Shown: positions 8,359 to 17,223, counted from the stretch's first letter. The stretch is 64,000 bases of DNA from Stakelama saccharophila (GCF_032229225.1 NZ_CP135076.1:2399001-2463000); one strand, 5' to 3'. Notes: generated by a model not told the origin, from the letters alone. Translations and numbers: made by a program.

Positions 8359-9640
8359 ACCCAAGGTCATCGTCGTAGGACTGGGCTATATCGGCCTCCC
8401 CACCGCCGCGGTGATCGCACGATCCGGCGCGCGGGTGCTTGGCATCGACGTTGATGAAAACGTCGTCGCGACCGTCAATTCCGGCAAGGTGCATATCGAG
8501 GAAATCGACCTCGACGGGCTCGTTTCCGGTGTGGTCGCGCGCGGCACCCTGCGGGCTTCGACCCGGATCGAGCGAGCCGACATCTTCGTCATCGCCGTGC
8601 CGACGCCGTTCGACGACGACAAGGTGCCCAATATCGGCTATGTGCTTCAGGCTGCCACCAACGTCGCCGCTGCCATCGAGGCCGGCAACCTCGTCATCCT
8701 CGAATCGACCTCGCCCATCGGCACGACCGACAAGGTCGCCGAACTGCTGGCGCAGCTTCGCCCCGATCTGAAGGTTCCCGGCCACTGCACCGGCACACCC
8801 GATATCGCCATCGCTTATTGTCCCGAGCGCGTCCTGCCCGGGCGCATCCTGGTCGAACTGATCGACAACGATCGGGTGATCGGCGGCATCACGCCGCGGT
8901 GCGCGCGCAAGGCGCTGCAATTCTACCGCCGCTTCGTGCGCGGCGCCTGCGTCACGACGACGGCGCGGGCGGCGGAAATGACGAAACTCGCCGAAAACGC
9001 GTTTCGCGACGTCAATATCGCCTTCGCCAACGAACTTTCCATCGTCGCGGATCACATGGGCGTCGATATCTGGGAGGTCATCCGCCTCGCCAACCGCCAT
9101 CCGCGCGTGAACATCCTTTCTCCCGGGCCCGGGGTCGGCGGCCATTGCATCGCCGTCGACCCCTGGTTCCTCGTGCACGGAGCCCCGGAGCAGACACCGC
9201 TCATCCGCACCGCGCGAAACGTGAACGACGGCAAGGTGGGCTATGCCATCGGTCGCGCCGAGGCGCTGGTCGAAAGCCTGTCCGGCGCGCCCATCGCGTG
9301 CCTCGGCCTCGCCTTCAAGGCGAATATCGACGATTTCCGGGAAAGCCCGGCGATGAAGATCGCGCATCACCTCGCACAGCGTTATGGCGAGCGTATCCGC
9401 ATCGTCGAACCCTATGCCGCCTCGCTGCCGGCACTGTTCGACGGCACCGGGGCGACGCTGGTCGACATCGATCAGGCGATCGAGACCTGCCCCGGCTTTG
9501 TGGCGCTGGTCGACCACGAACTGTTCAAGTCCATCCCGCTCGACGAACGCGCCGGCAAGCATGTCTATGACGCCCGCGGCATCTGGCCCGACCAGCCGGC
9601 GGTCGCATCGGGCGAACCGCCGGTCAGGCTCGCGAGCTGA
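8342..9640 (+). CDS. wecC: UDP-N-acetyl-D-mannosamine dehydrogenase
   Basis: NAD-dependent oxidation of UDP-ManNAc to UDP-ManNAcA (432 residues). It shows the Rossmann start VIVVGLGYIGLPTAAV, VPTPFDDDK, ESTSPIGTT, the central KLAENAFRDVNIAFANE, and the catalytic cysteine in GGHCIAVDPWF. The start is taken as ATG 8342, which overlaps the wecB stop and gives the normal N-terminus; the frame is open further upstream. It converges with the M48 gene, with only two bases between the stops. No glycosyltransferase using ManNAcA is nearby. Confidence 0.93.
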   Translation: MVPESEPKVIVVGLGYIGLPTAAVIARSGARVLGIDVDENVVATVNSGKVHIEEIDLDGLVSGVVARGTLRASTRIERADIFVIAVPTPFDDDKVPNIGYVLQAATNVAAAIEAGNLVILESTSPIGTTDKVAELLAQLRPDLKVPGHCTGTPDIAIAYCPERVLPGRILVELIDNDRVIGGITPRCARKALQFYRRFVRGACVTTTARAAEMTKLAENAFRDVNIAFANELSIVADHMGVDIWEVIRLANRHPRVNILSPGPGVGGHCIAVDPWFLVHGAPEQTPLIRTARNVNDGKVGYAIGRAEALVESLSGAPIACLGLAFKANIDDFRESPAMKIAHHLAQRYGERIRIVEPYAASLPALFDGTGATLVDIDQAIETCPGFVALVDHELFKSIPLDERAGKHVYDARGIWPDQPAVASGEPPVRLAS

Positions 9641-9642
9641 AT

Positions 9643-10644
9643 TCAGCGCAGCGGACGATCGCGGCTGGCGATCAGCTTTTCCCAGAATTCGTCGTCCTGC
9701 CCGCTGAGCCGGGGGACCATCGAATCCAGCAGTTCCGCACGTTCGTCGGCGCCGGCATGCGTGCCGTCGGACAGGAACCCGCCGAGTTTTCGTCCCGGTC
9801 CGCGCCAGAAAGCGGCGGCGGCATGCGGATCGAATCCCGCATTCGCCATCAGGAAGACGCTCAATTCGTCGGCTTCGCGCTCGGTGCGGCGGACGATGGC
9901 GCCGTTCTTCCCGATCCCCGCGAAAAGCCCCGTTCCCACGTCGGCGGATTCCATCCGTTCGGGATGGCGAAGCACGATATGCGCGAATTCGTGCGCGATC
10001 ACGGCGGCCAACTGGTCATCCGACGGGACCATGTTCAACAATCCCGTGGTGAGCTGGATCGTTTTGCCGTCGGTTCCCGCGTCGCGGTCGTCGTCGACCT
10101 TCAGATCGATATAGGCGTCACAGGTGCGGCGCGGCACGATCATGGCGCTCCTTTCGCCATCGGCATCACGCACCGTCAGGGTGGCCTTTCCATCCGCGGC
10201 GGCCTGCTCCATCTGCTCGGTCGCCGCATCGAGCAGTGCGACACCGCTTTCCTCAGGGATGGGAGCGCCATCGATGGCGGTGATGGCATCGCCCGAACGC
10301 AGGCCGGCCGACGCCGCGGGGCTTCCGGGCAGCACGGCCTCCACACCGAGCCGCGCCGTCGTGCCGTACAGCGTGCGCAGGGCGTCACGATAGCCCGCAT
10401 CATACTGGCCGGGCGTGAACAGGATGAGGCCTATTTCCGGACGAACCGCCGCGCAATGGCCGACATTCGCCCGTGCCAACCGGTCGAATACGGATCGAAC
10501 GCGAACGTCCGCCTGGCGCAACGTGGTGACGACCTCGATCGGCGGTCGAGCGGTTCCGCCGTGGAGCGTCGAACAGCCCGCGAGGGCGCAAGCGAGCAGC
10601 AAAAAGACACCGCGAATCACCGGCATACCGGAAATGCTAACCAT
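9643..10644 (-). CDS. M48-family metalloprotease lipoprotein with internal PDZ domain
   Basis: 333-residue predicted lipoprotein: the signal ends at the lipobox LAGC (Cys24). A PDZ-like segment (GSPAASAGLRSGDAITAIDG) lies at about residues 110-130. It is followed by an M48 peptidase domain with the zinc motif HEFAH and the third ligand in EREADELSVF. A periplasmic or outer-membrane quality-control role is inferred, by analogy with BepA/LoiP-type proteases, but those lack an internal PDZ. The start at 10644 has a weak upstream GGAAAG; ATG 10626 would also keep the lipobox. It diverges from the DSAG protein gene at 10810. Confidence 0.85.
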   Translation of the reverse strand: MVSISGMPVIRGVFLLLACALAGCSTLHGGTARPPIEVVTTLRQADVRVRSVFDRLARANVGHCAAVRPEIGLILFTPGQYDAGYRDALRTLYGTTARLGVEAVLPGSPAASAGLRSGDAITAIDGAPIPEESGVALLDAATEQMEQAAADGKATLTVRDADGERSAMIVPRRTCDAYIDLKVDDDRDAGTDGKTIQLTTGLLNMVPSDDQLAAVIAHEFAHIVLRHPERMESADVGTGLFAGIGKNGAIVRRTEREADELSVFLMANAGFDPHAAAAFWRGPGRKLGGFLSDGTHAGADERAELLDSMVPRLSGQDDEFWEKLIASRDRPLR

Positions 10645-10809
10645 TCAGGGCTTTCCACACGCTGTACCCGAACCCGCATGTTGCAAATCTGCCGCTCCCT
10701 TTGCATCATCTGTCGCAATACACCCATCCGGCCCTGCATCAACGGTTGCCTTTCGGAATGAATTGTATATTCAGACCTGGGTCTCGCCAGAGTTAAAAGG
10801 GAGCAATAT

Positions 10810-11088
10810 ATGCGGATTTTCAAGTATGCGGCGTCGATGACGGCCGCCGTCGGTGTCATGGCTTCGTCGATGGCATTCGCCGCGCCGGTCGCCAATTCGG
10901 CCGACGCCCAGTCGGCCGCCAAGCTTGCGGCTCTCAGCAACGTCCGCGCCTCGAAGGCCGTCAGCAAGGACAGCAAGCTGGCCGGCTCGAGCAGCTATAT
11001 CGTTGCGGGTCTCGCCGCGGCCGCCGTCATTGCCGGCGTGGTCGTGGTTGCCAGCGACGATGACGAGGAAGCTGACAGCGCCGGCTGA
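10810..11088 (+). CDS. Small exported protein with C-terminal hydrophobic segment and acidic DSAG tail (copy 1)
   Basis: Unrecognised 92-residue protein. It has a signal peptide (cleavage near AFA-AP, residue 24-25), a polar Ala-rich linker, the block VRASKAVSKDSKLAG, a hydrophobic stretch of about 20 residues (about 61-81) and the tail SDDDEEADSAG. Two more copies of the same architecture are encoded at 13970 and 14561; all three end in DSAG. AAGGGAG precedes the ATG, and an AT-rich TATATT lies about 40 bases upstream. A UUCG-loop terminator follows 25 bases after the stop, so it is probably a single-gene transcript. Function unknown. Confidence 0.8.
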   Translation: MRIFKYAASMTAAVGVMASSMAFAAPVANSADAQSAAKLAALSNVRASKAVSKDSKLAGSSSYIVAGLAAAAVIAGVVVVASDDDEEADSAG

Positions 11089-11113
11089 GCCATCGCTGCC
11101 ATCATATCGAAAA

Positions 11114-11147
11114 GAGCGCGAAGCTTCGGCTTTCGCGCTCTTTTTTT
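11114..11147 (+). terminator. Rho-independent terminator after DSAG copy 1
   Basis: GAGCGCGAAGC pairs with GCTTTCGCGCTC (one bulged T) around a TTCG tetraloop, followed by seven T residues. It sits 25 bases after the stop at 11088. Confidence 0.92.
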
Positions 11148-11444
11148 GCGCCCGGTTGAGGTGATGCGGAAAATCGGGGGTGCCCGTCTTTCCAGGCTTG
11201 GACGCAAGGTGCGGCAAATACGGCTATTTGGCGATTGCGGGCTTCGAGAGGAAGCGAGTGAGATACCGGGCGGCGGTTCGGACGATCCGGAACGCACCAC
11301 GAAACCGCGCAGATTACTCGGGCCATATCGGGTCCGGTAAAGCGCTTCACGGTCGTCAATCGGACGGGCAGCGCGTCCATGGCCCCGCCTCTTTGCGCGA
11401 GAGCGCTATGCTATCCCCCACCGGGCGATTCCGCGCAAAAGCGG
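11148..11444. other. Intergenic stretch between DSAG copy 1 and the converging FKBP gene
   Basis: I see no convincing gene here. A 64-codon open frame at 11146-11340 begins inside the terminator T-tract, has no ribosome site and an Arg-rich low-information product, so I treat it as chance. No tRNA-like arms and no clear terminator for the FKBP gene were found. Confidence 0.5.
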
Positions 11445-11969
11445 TTATTGCCCGGTCGGAGGCATTCCCTGACCAGCACCGCCGCCGCGCATCATCTGCA
11501 TCTGCATCATCTGCTGGTACATCTGCTGCGGGATGAATTCGAGGAGTTGGACGTCGAAGATCAGATCGGAATTCGGCGGAATGGTCGACGGGTCGGGGCT
11601 CTTCGCACCGTAGCCGAGATCGGCCGGGATCCACAGGCGGTAGCGGGCGCCCTTGCGCATCAGCTTCAGGCCCTCGCTGAACCCCGGAACGACACCCGAA
11701 ACCGGCATCGGAACCGGCCGTTCGGACCGGTCGAAGACCTCACCGTTCGGGAGCCGCCCGACATAGGTGACGAGCGCCACGTCATCGTCGGTGGGATGTT
11801 CGCCGGTGCCTTGCTCCATCGCCATGTAGCGAAGCCCCGAATCGGTGCTCTTGGCGCTGGCCTGCCACGCGAGCAGACAGGCCGCGACCACCGCAGCGAT
11901 GATGCCGAGCCACAGCCAGACAATATAGCTGCGCTTTACCGGCTGAAGCGGAACGGCGGTGACGGACAT
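11445..11969 (-). CDS. Membrane-anchored FKBP-type peptidyl-prolyl cis-trans isomerase
   Basis: 174-residue protein. One membrane segment (about residues 15-36) anchors a single FKBP domain facing the periplasm: VALVTYVGRLPNGEVFDRS, VVPGFSEGLKLMRKGARYR, IPADLGYG and DLIFDVQLLEF. These are the active-site positions of FKBPs. The C-terminus beyond about residue 145 is a Met/Gln/Gly-rich tail (QQMYQQMMQMQMM). Likely assists folding of exported proteins. It is transcribed on its own toward the converging DSAG gene. Confidence 0.9.
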   Translation of the reverse strand: MSVTAVPLQPVKRSYIVWLWLGIIAAVVAACLLAWQASAKSTDSGLRYMAMEQGTGEHPTDDDVALVTYVGRLPNGEVFDRSERPVPMPVSGVVPGFSEGLKLMRKGARYRLWIPADLGYGAKSPDPSTIPPNSDLIFDVQLLEFIPQQMYQQMMQMQMMRGGGAGQGMPPTGQ

Positions 11970-12067
11970 GGCTGAATCCCGGCGAGAGGAACCGGCGCGC
12001 CTACCGCGCCGACGTTAACTTCACATCATTCGCGGCGAAACTAGTCGAAAGTTTCGCCGCCGCGCAA

Positions 12068-12274
12068 TTACCGTGCGCCGTCGCGCTCGGCCCGCTTACG
12101 TTCCAGCTTGCGCGCGCGACGGATCGCCGCCGCACGCTCGCGCGCACGCTTCTCGCTCGGCTTTTCATAATGGCGACGGAGCTTCATCTCGCGGTAGACA
12201 CCCTCGCGCTGCAGCTTCTTCTTGAGCGCACGCAGCGCCTGGTCGACATTGTTGTCGCGTACCGTGATTTGCAT
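12068..12274 (-). CDS. rpsU: 30S ribosomal protein S21
   Basis: 68-residue S21 protein: [20 protein letters not shown] followed by [19 protein letters not shown] and a long basic Arg/Lys/Ala tail, as in alphaproteobacterial S21. It helps initiation on the small subunit. GGAG lies 12 bases upstream of the ATG. A short inverted repeat (GGGAAC-AGAG-GTTCCC, 12320-12335) in its leader may be a structural element, but autoregulation is not shown. Confidence 0.96.
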   Translation of the reverse strand: MQITVRDNNVDQALRALKKKLQREGVYREMKLRRHYEKPSEKRARERAAAIRRARKLERKRAERDGAR

Positions 12275-12500
12275 AAAGCCGTCCGACTCCGATCAATTCC
12301 AGAAATGAAAAATGGCGCCGGGAACAGAGGTTCCCAGTCGTGCCGCGCCGTGTAGCATCGTATCCGCCGAAATACAAGTCGCCGGGGCCCCGCCACGCGG
12401 CAAAAAGCCTTGGAGGACAACATAAGGGCTGGCCACCCGATTGAAACCCCGCCGCACCGAAAGCCCGCCATTTCCATCGCGACGGGACGCGGCTAGGAAA

Positions 12501-13829
12501 ATGCGCCACCCTTTACAGGAGTTCGCGCCTTTGCATTCCCCCGACCGGAGCGTCGCCCGCCCCCGCTGGTGGTCCCATCTCTACCTGCAAGTACTGGTCG
12601 CGATCGCGTGCGGTGCGGTGATCGGGCATTTCTGGCCGGATGTGGGCGCGTCGCTGAAGCCGCTGGGCGATGCCTTCATCAAGCTGGTGAAGATGATCAT
12701 CGCGCCGGTGATCTTCCTCACGCTGGTCACCGGCATCGCCGGCATTCGCGACCTGGGCGAGGTCGGGCGCGTCGCGTTGAAGGCGTTCGTCTATTTCCTG
12801 TTCTTCTCCACCCTCGCCCTCATCATCGGCCTGATCGTCGCCAACACCGTACAGCCCGGCGCCAGCCTCAACATCGATCCCGCCACGCTCGATGCCGGGC
12901 AGGTGAGCAGCTATGCCAGCAAGGCGCACGAAGTGACGCTGACGGGCTTCCTGATGAACATCATCCCCACCTCGCTCCTGTCGCCGCTCGTCGGCGACAA
13001 CATTCTGCAGGTGCTGCTGGTGTCGATCCTGTCGGGCGTCGCGCTGGTGCTGATCGGCGAGCCGGGCAAACCCGTCCTCGCCATGCTCGACCGCATCGGC
13101 GCGGTGGTGTTCCGCATTGTCGGCCTGCTGATGCGCCTCGCGCCGATCGGCGCGTTCGGCGCGATCGCCTTCACCGTCGGCAATTACGGCGTCGAAAGCC
13201 TCGCCAATCTCGCCGAGTTGGTCGGCCTGTTCTATCTGACCGCGATCCTCTTCGTGACCGTGGTGCTCGGCACGGTGGCACGGCTCGCGGGTTTTTCGAT
13301 CCTGAAGCTGATCCGCTATCTGCGCGCCGAACTGCTGCTCGTGCTCGGCACCTCGTCGTCGGAAGCGGCGCTGCCGGCGCTCATCGAGAAGATGGAGGAT
13401 GCCGGCTGCGCCAAGGCGGTGGTCGGCCTGGTCATCCCCACCGGCTACAGCTTCAACCTCGACGGCACCAACATCTACATGACGCTCGCCGCCCTGTTCA
13501 TCGCCCAGGCCACCGGTGTCGACCTGTCGCTGGGCGAACAACTGGCGCTGCTTGCCGTGGCGATGCTGTCGTCCAAGGGCGCCGCCGGCGTCACCGGCGC
13601 CGGCTTCATCACTCTCGCCGCGACGCTCTCCATCGTGCCCGCCGTCCCCGTCGCCGGCATGGCGCTGATCCTGGGCATCGATCGGTTCATGTCCGAATGC
13701 CGCAGCCTCACCAACTTCATCGGCAATGCCGTCGCCACGGTCGTCGTCGCCAAATGGGAGGGCCAACTCGACCCGGAACGGCTCAACGCCGCGCTCGACG
13801 GGCGGGTGGAAGCCGCTCGCGTCGACTGA
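12501..13829 (+). CDS. dctA: Dicarboxylate/amino acid:cation symporter, DctA-like
   Basis: 442-residue DAACS-family transporter in the inner membrane, probably importing C4-dicarboxylates with protons or sodium. Multiple membrane helices start at about residue 25 ([20 protein letters not shown]). Substrate-site motifs are present: the Ser-rich [27 protein letters not shown] and [14 protein letters not shown], all close to DctA. The ATG at 12501 with AGGA just upstream fits better than the earlier ATG at 12441. A shared terminator lies about 85 bases downstream. Glutamate transport (GltP-like) is the main alternative. Confidence 0.85.
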   Translation: MRHPLQEFAPLHSPDRSVARPRWWSHLYLQVLVAIACGAVIGHFWPDVGASLKPLGDAFIKLVKMIIAPVIFLTLVTGIAGIRDLGEVGRVALKAFVYFLFFSTLALIIGLIVANTVQPGASLNIDPATLDAGQVSSYASKAHEVTLTGFLMNIIPTSLLSPLVGDNILQVLLVSILSGVALVLIGEPGKPVLAMLDRIGAVVFRIVGLLMRLAPIGAFGAIAFTVGNYGVESLANLAELVGLFYLTAILFVTVVLGTVARLAGFSILKLIRYLRAELLLVLGTSSSEAALPALIEKMEDAGCAKAVVGLVIPTGYSFNLDGTNIYMTLAALFIAQATGVDLSLGEQLALLAVAMLSSKGAAGVTGAGFITLAATLSIVPAVPVAGMALILGIDRFMSECRSLTNFIGNAVATVVVAKWEGQLDPERLNAALDGRVEAARVD

Positions 13830-13914
13830 GGCGGGCGAGACGCGCATAGGTCACGGTGCCGACACCTGCCGCCGCGACCGGACGGGCGTTCGGCCATCCG
13901 CCGATTTCGCGCAA

Positions 13915-13948
13915 TAAAAAAGCCGCCCGCGGGTCACGGGCGGCTTTT
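13915..13948. terminator. Bidirectional rho-independent terminator
   Basis: AGCCGCCCG (13921-13929) pairs with CGGGCGGCT (13937-13945), flanked by A-runs on one side and T-runs on the other. It serves both dctA (plus) and the DSAG copy 2 gene (minus), whose stop is at 13970. Confidence 0.9.
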
Positions 13949-13969
13949 CATGTCGGTCGAAAGCCGGGC

Positions 13970-14245
13970 TCAGCCCGCGCTGTCAGCCGTGTCGTCGTCG
14001 TCATCGACGGCGATGATCACGCCGCCGGCAACGATACCGGCCGCGAGCACCAGCGGAACGATGGCGCCGCTGGCCAGCTTGCTCTTCTTGTCGACATTGG
14101 CCGATTGACGAACCTGGGCGGTCGTGACCGCGCCGTTCGCCTTCAGAGCGTTGGCAGTGTGCGAAGCCTCGGCAGCGGCGGCGCCGGTCGAGGCGACGAG
14201 TCCGGCGATAGCGCCAGCCGTCATCATGGTACGGATCATCTTCAT
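13970..14245 (-). CDS. Small exported protein with C-terminal hydrophobic segment and acidic DSAG tail (copy 2)
   Basis: 91-residue paralogue of the proteins at 10810 and 14561. It has a signal peptide (MKMIRTMMTAGAIAG, cleavage near AAA-EA), then a short linker, the block VRQSANVDKKSKLASG shared almost exactly with copy 3, a hydrophobic segment (about 60-79), and the tail VDDDDDTADSAG. The ATG at 14245 has GGGGAGACGGGA upstream; the longer open frame to 14479 is not needed. Basic residues precede the hydrophobic segment and acidic ones follow it. Function unknown. Confidence 0.8.
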   Translation of the reverse strand: MKMIRTMMTAGAIAGLVASTGAAAAEASHTANALKANGAVTTAQVRQSANVDKKSKLASGAIVPLVLAAGIVAGGVIIAVDDDDDTADSAG

Positions 14246-14560
14246 TCCCGTCTCCCCTTCGATAAGAACGGTTCGATTTGCAAAAGACGGACGAAAATCA
14301 CGAACATCTTCCGCGCACGCAACCGAATCCATAAAGTTACGGATCGGCCACACCCGCCCTAACGCACAGACGCGCTGTCCGTTCAAGTATTTGCGGGACG
14401 ATTTCGCATCAGAAACGGTCAGAATGGCGCATTTTCCAGCCGGTGTGACATTTCTCACGCGCCGGCGGCACGGACGCACGGCATGAAAAAGGCGCCGTAC
14501 GGCGCCCGCGAATCCGAATCGCGGCCCGGCCGCCGAAGCGACCGGGCCGGATGTACGTGA
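14246..14560. other. Intergenic region between the two tandem DSAG genes
   Basis: Holds the presumed promoter and leader of copy 2 (minus strand) and the terminator of copy 3 at 14486-14506. I see no further gene. Confidence 0.55.
14486..14506 (-). terminator. Rho-independent terminator after DSAG copy 3
   Basis: Perfect palindrome GGCGCCGTACGGCGCC (14491-14506) followed, reading the minus strand, by TTTTT. It lies about 55 bases downstream of the copy 3 stop. Confidence 0.85.
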
Positions 14561-14842
14561 TCAGCCCGCGCTGTCGGGCGTATCGTCGTCGTCGTCATCG
14601 ACGGCGATCACGATGCCGCCGATCACGGCAGCCGCCGCCAGACCGACGGGCACGATGGCTTCGCCGGTAAGCTTCGACTTCTTGTCCACGTTTGCGGACT
14701 GCCGGACGTCGGAGGTCGCGACCTGCGCCGTCGGCGCCGTGGTCGCGCCTGCCGCGGCGGTCGTTTCGCCAGCCATCGCCGCCCCGGATGCGAACATCCC
14801 GGTAAGCGCGCCGGCCGTCATCAGCGATCGAATGATTTTCAT
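14561..14842 (-). CDS. Small exported protein with C-terminal hydrophobic segment and acidic DSAG tail (copy 3)
   Basis: 93-residue paralogue. The signal peptide (MKIIRSLMTAGALTG, cleavage near AMA-GE) is nearly that of copy 2. A Thr/Ala-rich linker follows, then VRQSANVDKKSKLTGEAI, a hydrophobic segment (about 62-80), and VDDDDDDTPDSAG. The ATG at 14842 has AAGGAAAACGGC upstream. Copies 2 and 3 are adjacent and same-strand, so they look like a tandem duplication, but each has its own terminator. The gene diverges from rfbA across a 353-base region. Function unknown. Confidence 0.8.
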   Translation of the reverse strand: MKIIRSLMTAGALTGMFASGAAMAGETTAAAGATTAPTAQVATSDVRQSANVDKKSKLTGEAIVPVGLAAAAVIGGIVIAVDDDDDDTPDSAG

Positions 14843-15195
14843 GCCGTTTTCCTTTACGCTGTTCAACTCGACGGCGCCCGCAATGATCGCGACCGCCGCC
14901 TGGTCGGCTCGCATTTTCGTGGGCGGAGCATCCGCCGGGGAAAATTGCGATCGGGCACCAACGTGCCAGCCGGACAAATGTTCATTTCGGGCACGGGGCC
15001 GCGCAAACGCTCGTGCCGCACTCGCCAGCCCGGCGCGAAAACGGACTGCCGCACAGTCCTACCCCGCGAACCCGATCCTGCCGCGGCAGCATGGCGGCGC
15101 CGTCCGCATTTGCCGCACCGGCCCGCCGCATGGCGTGCACGCTTTCTTCAGATCGCGGTGCCATGGTGGCGGCCGCTGATATGGTAGGGGAAACG
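14843..15195. other. Divergent promoter region between DSAG copy 3 and rfbA
   Basis: No gene seen. Contains a short inverted repeat GGCAC-CAAC-GTGCC (14954-14967). In-frame sequence upstream of rfbA is GC-rich read-through and does not look like an rfbA N-terminus. Confidence 0.5.
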
Positions 15196-16143
15196 ATGAA
15201 CGACACGACCGCCGGGACGCGCCGGAGCGATGGTTTGACCAGCCGGCGCAAGGGTATTCTGCTTGCCGGCGGGTCGGCGACGCGCCTCTATCCGCTGACG
15301 CTGCGCGTCTCCAAGCAATTGATGCCGGTCTATGACAAGCCGATGATCTATTATCCGCTATCGGCCCTGATGATGGCGGGGATCCGGGAAGTCCTCGTCA
15401 TCACCACGCCGCACGACCTGCCCGCGTTCCAGGCGCTGCTCGGCGATGGCGCGCAATGGGGCATGGCGCTGGAATATGCCGTCCAGGCGGAACCGGAAGG
15501 CCTGGCCCAGGCCCTGGTGATCGCGCGCGACTTCCTCGGCGACGGGCCCTCGGCGATGATCCTGGGCGACAACATCTTCCATGGCAACCGGCTGATCCAG
15601 CTCCTGCGCAGCGCCGATCGCCGCAACGAAGGCGCGACCGTCTTCGGCTATACCGTCGCCGATCCGCGCGCTTACGGCGTGGTGTCCTTCGACGGCGACG
15701 GCCGGGCGCTGACGCTGGAGGAAAAGCCGCAGGCGCCGCGATCGAACTGGGCCGTGACGGGCCTGTATTTCTATGACGCGGACGCGCCGCACCTGGCGCT
15801 CGATATCGGCAAGTCGAGCCGCGGCGAATATGAGATCACCGACCTGAACCGCCGCTATCTGGAAGCGGGCAAGCTGTCGGTTGAACGGATGGGACGCGGC
15901 TTTGCCTGGCTCGACACCGGTACGCACGGATCGTTGCTGGACGCGGGGCTCTTCGTGCGCATCACCGAGGACCGGCAGGGCCTCAAGATCGCCTGCCCGG
16001 AAGAAATCGCGTGGCGGCAGGGCTTCATCGACGACGCCGCGCTGGAGGCGCTGGCCGCGCCGCTTCTGAAGAGCGGCTATGGCGATTATCTGATGCGCCA
16101 GCTCGCCGAGGGGCGGCAGGATCCGGAGGAATGGCATGGCTAA
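15196..16143 (+). CDS. rfbA: Glucose-1-phosphate thymidylyltransferase
   Basis: First enzyme of dTDP-sugar synthesis: dTTP + glucose 1-phosphate to dTDP-glucose (315 residues). Motifs: GILLAGGSATRLYPLT, VSKQLMPVYDKPMIYYPLS, LGDNIFHG, and EEKPQAPRSNWAVTGLYFYD. The start is at ATG 16 bases after ATG 15181, because AGGGG is spaced correctly for 15196. It overlaps rfbB by eight bases. RfbC and RfbD, needed for dTDP-rhamnose, are not in this operon or in the window. Confidence 0.95.
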   Translation: MNDTTAGTRRSDGLTSRRKGILLAGGSATRLYPLTLRVSKQLMPVYDKPMIYYPLSALMMAGIREVLVITTPHDLPAFQALLGDGAQWGMALEYAVQAEPEGLAQALVIARDFLGDGPSAMILGDNIFHGNRLIQLLRSADRRNEGATVFGYTVADPRAYGVVSFDGDGRALTLEEKPQAPRSNWAVTGLYFYDADAPHLALDIGKSSRGEYEITDLNRRYLEAGKLSVERMGRGFAWLDTGTHGSLLDAGLFVRITEDRQGLKIACPEEIAWRQGFIDDAALEALAAPLLKSGYGDYLMRQLAEGRQDPEEWHG

Positions 16144-17209
16144 TCTGCTGGTGACGGGCGGAGCCGGCTTCATCGGCGCCAATTTCGTGCGATTGAGGCG
16201 CGAAACCCGACCCGACGAAGCGATCACGGTGCTCGATGCGCTGACCTATGCCGGGCGGCGCGACAATCTGGAAGGCGTGGCCGACATCCGCTTCGTCCAC
16301 GGCGACATCGCCGACACCGCTCTCGTCACCCGGCTGCTGGATGCGGGAATCGATACGATCGTCCACTTCGCGGCGGAAAGCCATGTCGACCGCTCCATCT
16401 CCGATCCGGACGCGTTCGTGCGGACCAACGTGCTGGGAACCCAGGCGCTGCTGCGGGCGGCCAAGACGGCCTGGCTCGATTCGGGCGACGGGCGGCCGCA
16501 CCGGTTCCACCATGTCTCCACCGACGAGGTGTTCGGCAGCCTGGCACCGCACGATCCACCCTTCACCGAGACCACGCCTTATGCCCCCAATTCGCCTTAT
16601 GCCGCATCGAAGGCGGCGTCGGACCACCTCGTCCGCGCCTTTCACCGCACCTACGGCCTGCAGGTGACGACGAGCAATTGTTCCAACAATTTCGGCCCGT
16701 TCCAGAACCCGGAAAAACTGATCCCGCTGTTCCTCGCCAATGCGCTGACCGGCCGGGCGCTGCCGATCTACGGCGACGGGATGAACGTGCGCGACTGGTT
16801 ATACGTCGCCGATCACTGCGAAGGCATCGCGCGCATCCTGGACGCCGGGGAGGTGGGCGAGACCTACAATATCGGCGGCGGCATGGAAGTGCCCAACCTG
16901 ACGGTAATCGATGCGATCTGTTCGTTCGTCGACCGCATCTTCGCCGAGCAGCCGGAGCTTGCCCGCCGCTTTCCCGACGCACCGGCGGCCGGGGGGCGCC
17001 CCACCGCCGATCTCAAGCGGTTCGTGGCGGACCGGCCCGGCCACGACCGGCGCTATGCGATCGATGCTTCGCGGATCGCCGATCGGCTGGGCTTTCGTCC
17101 GCGCCACGATTTCGCCGAGGGACTGGACCGAACCTGCCGCTGGTATCTGGATCACCCGGACTGGTGGGCCCGGTCGCCCGCGCCGCAGAGCCTCTCGCGC
17201 GTCGCCTGA
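16136..17209 (+). CDS. rfbB: dTDP-glucose 4,6-dehydratase
   Basis: Extended SDR enzyme (357 residues) converting dTDP-glucose to dTDP-4-keto-6-deoxyglucose with bound NAD. Shows LLVTGGAGFIGANFVRL, AAESHVDRSI, STDEVFGSL with the catalytic Asp-Glu pair, and YAASKAASDH with the catalytic Tyr/Lys; also SNCSNNFGPFQNPEKLIP and YGDGMNVRDWLYV. Coupled to rfbA by overlap. It converges with the response regulator gene, 14 bases apart, without a visible terminator. Confidence 0.96.
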   Translation: MANLLVTGGAGFIGANFVRLRRETRPDEAITVLDALTYAGRRDNLEGVADIRFVHGDIADTALVTRLLDAGIDTIVHFAAESHVDRSISDPDAFVRTNVLGTQALLRAAKTAWLDSGDGRPHRFHHVSTDEVFGSLAPHDPPFTETTPYAPNSPYAASKAASDHLVRAFHRTYGLQVTTSNCSNNFGPFQNPEKLIPLFLANALTGRALPIYGDGMNVRDWLYVADHCEGIARILDAGEVGETYNIGGGMEVPNLTVIDAICSFVDRIFAEQPELARRFPDAPAAGGRPTADLKRFVADRPGHDRRYAIDASRIADRLGFRPRHDFAEGLDRTCRWYLDHPDWWARSPAPQSLSRVA

Positions 17210-17223
17210 CGCAGCGCGCGGGG

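Noticed and set aside
11146..11340. A 64-codon plus-strand frame after the first DSAG gene
   Set aside because: It begins in the terminator T-tract, has no ribosome site, and the product is Arg/Gly-rich without a pattern.
12513..13847. A 444-codon antisense frame over the dctA-like gene
   Set aside because: Product is highly charged with no domain pattern; the sense frame is a clear transporter.
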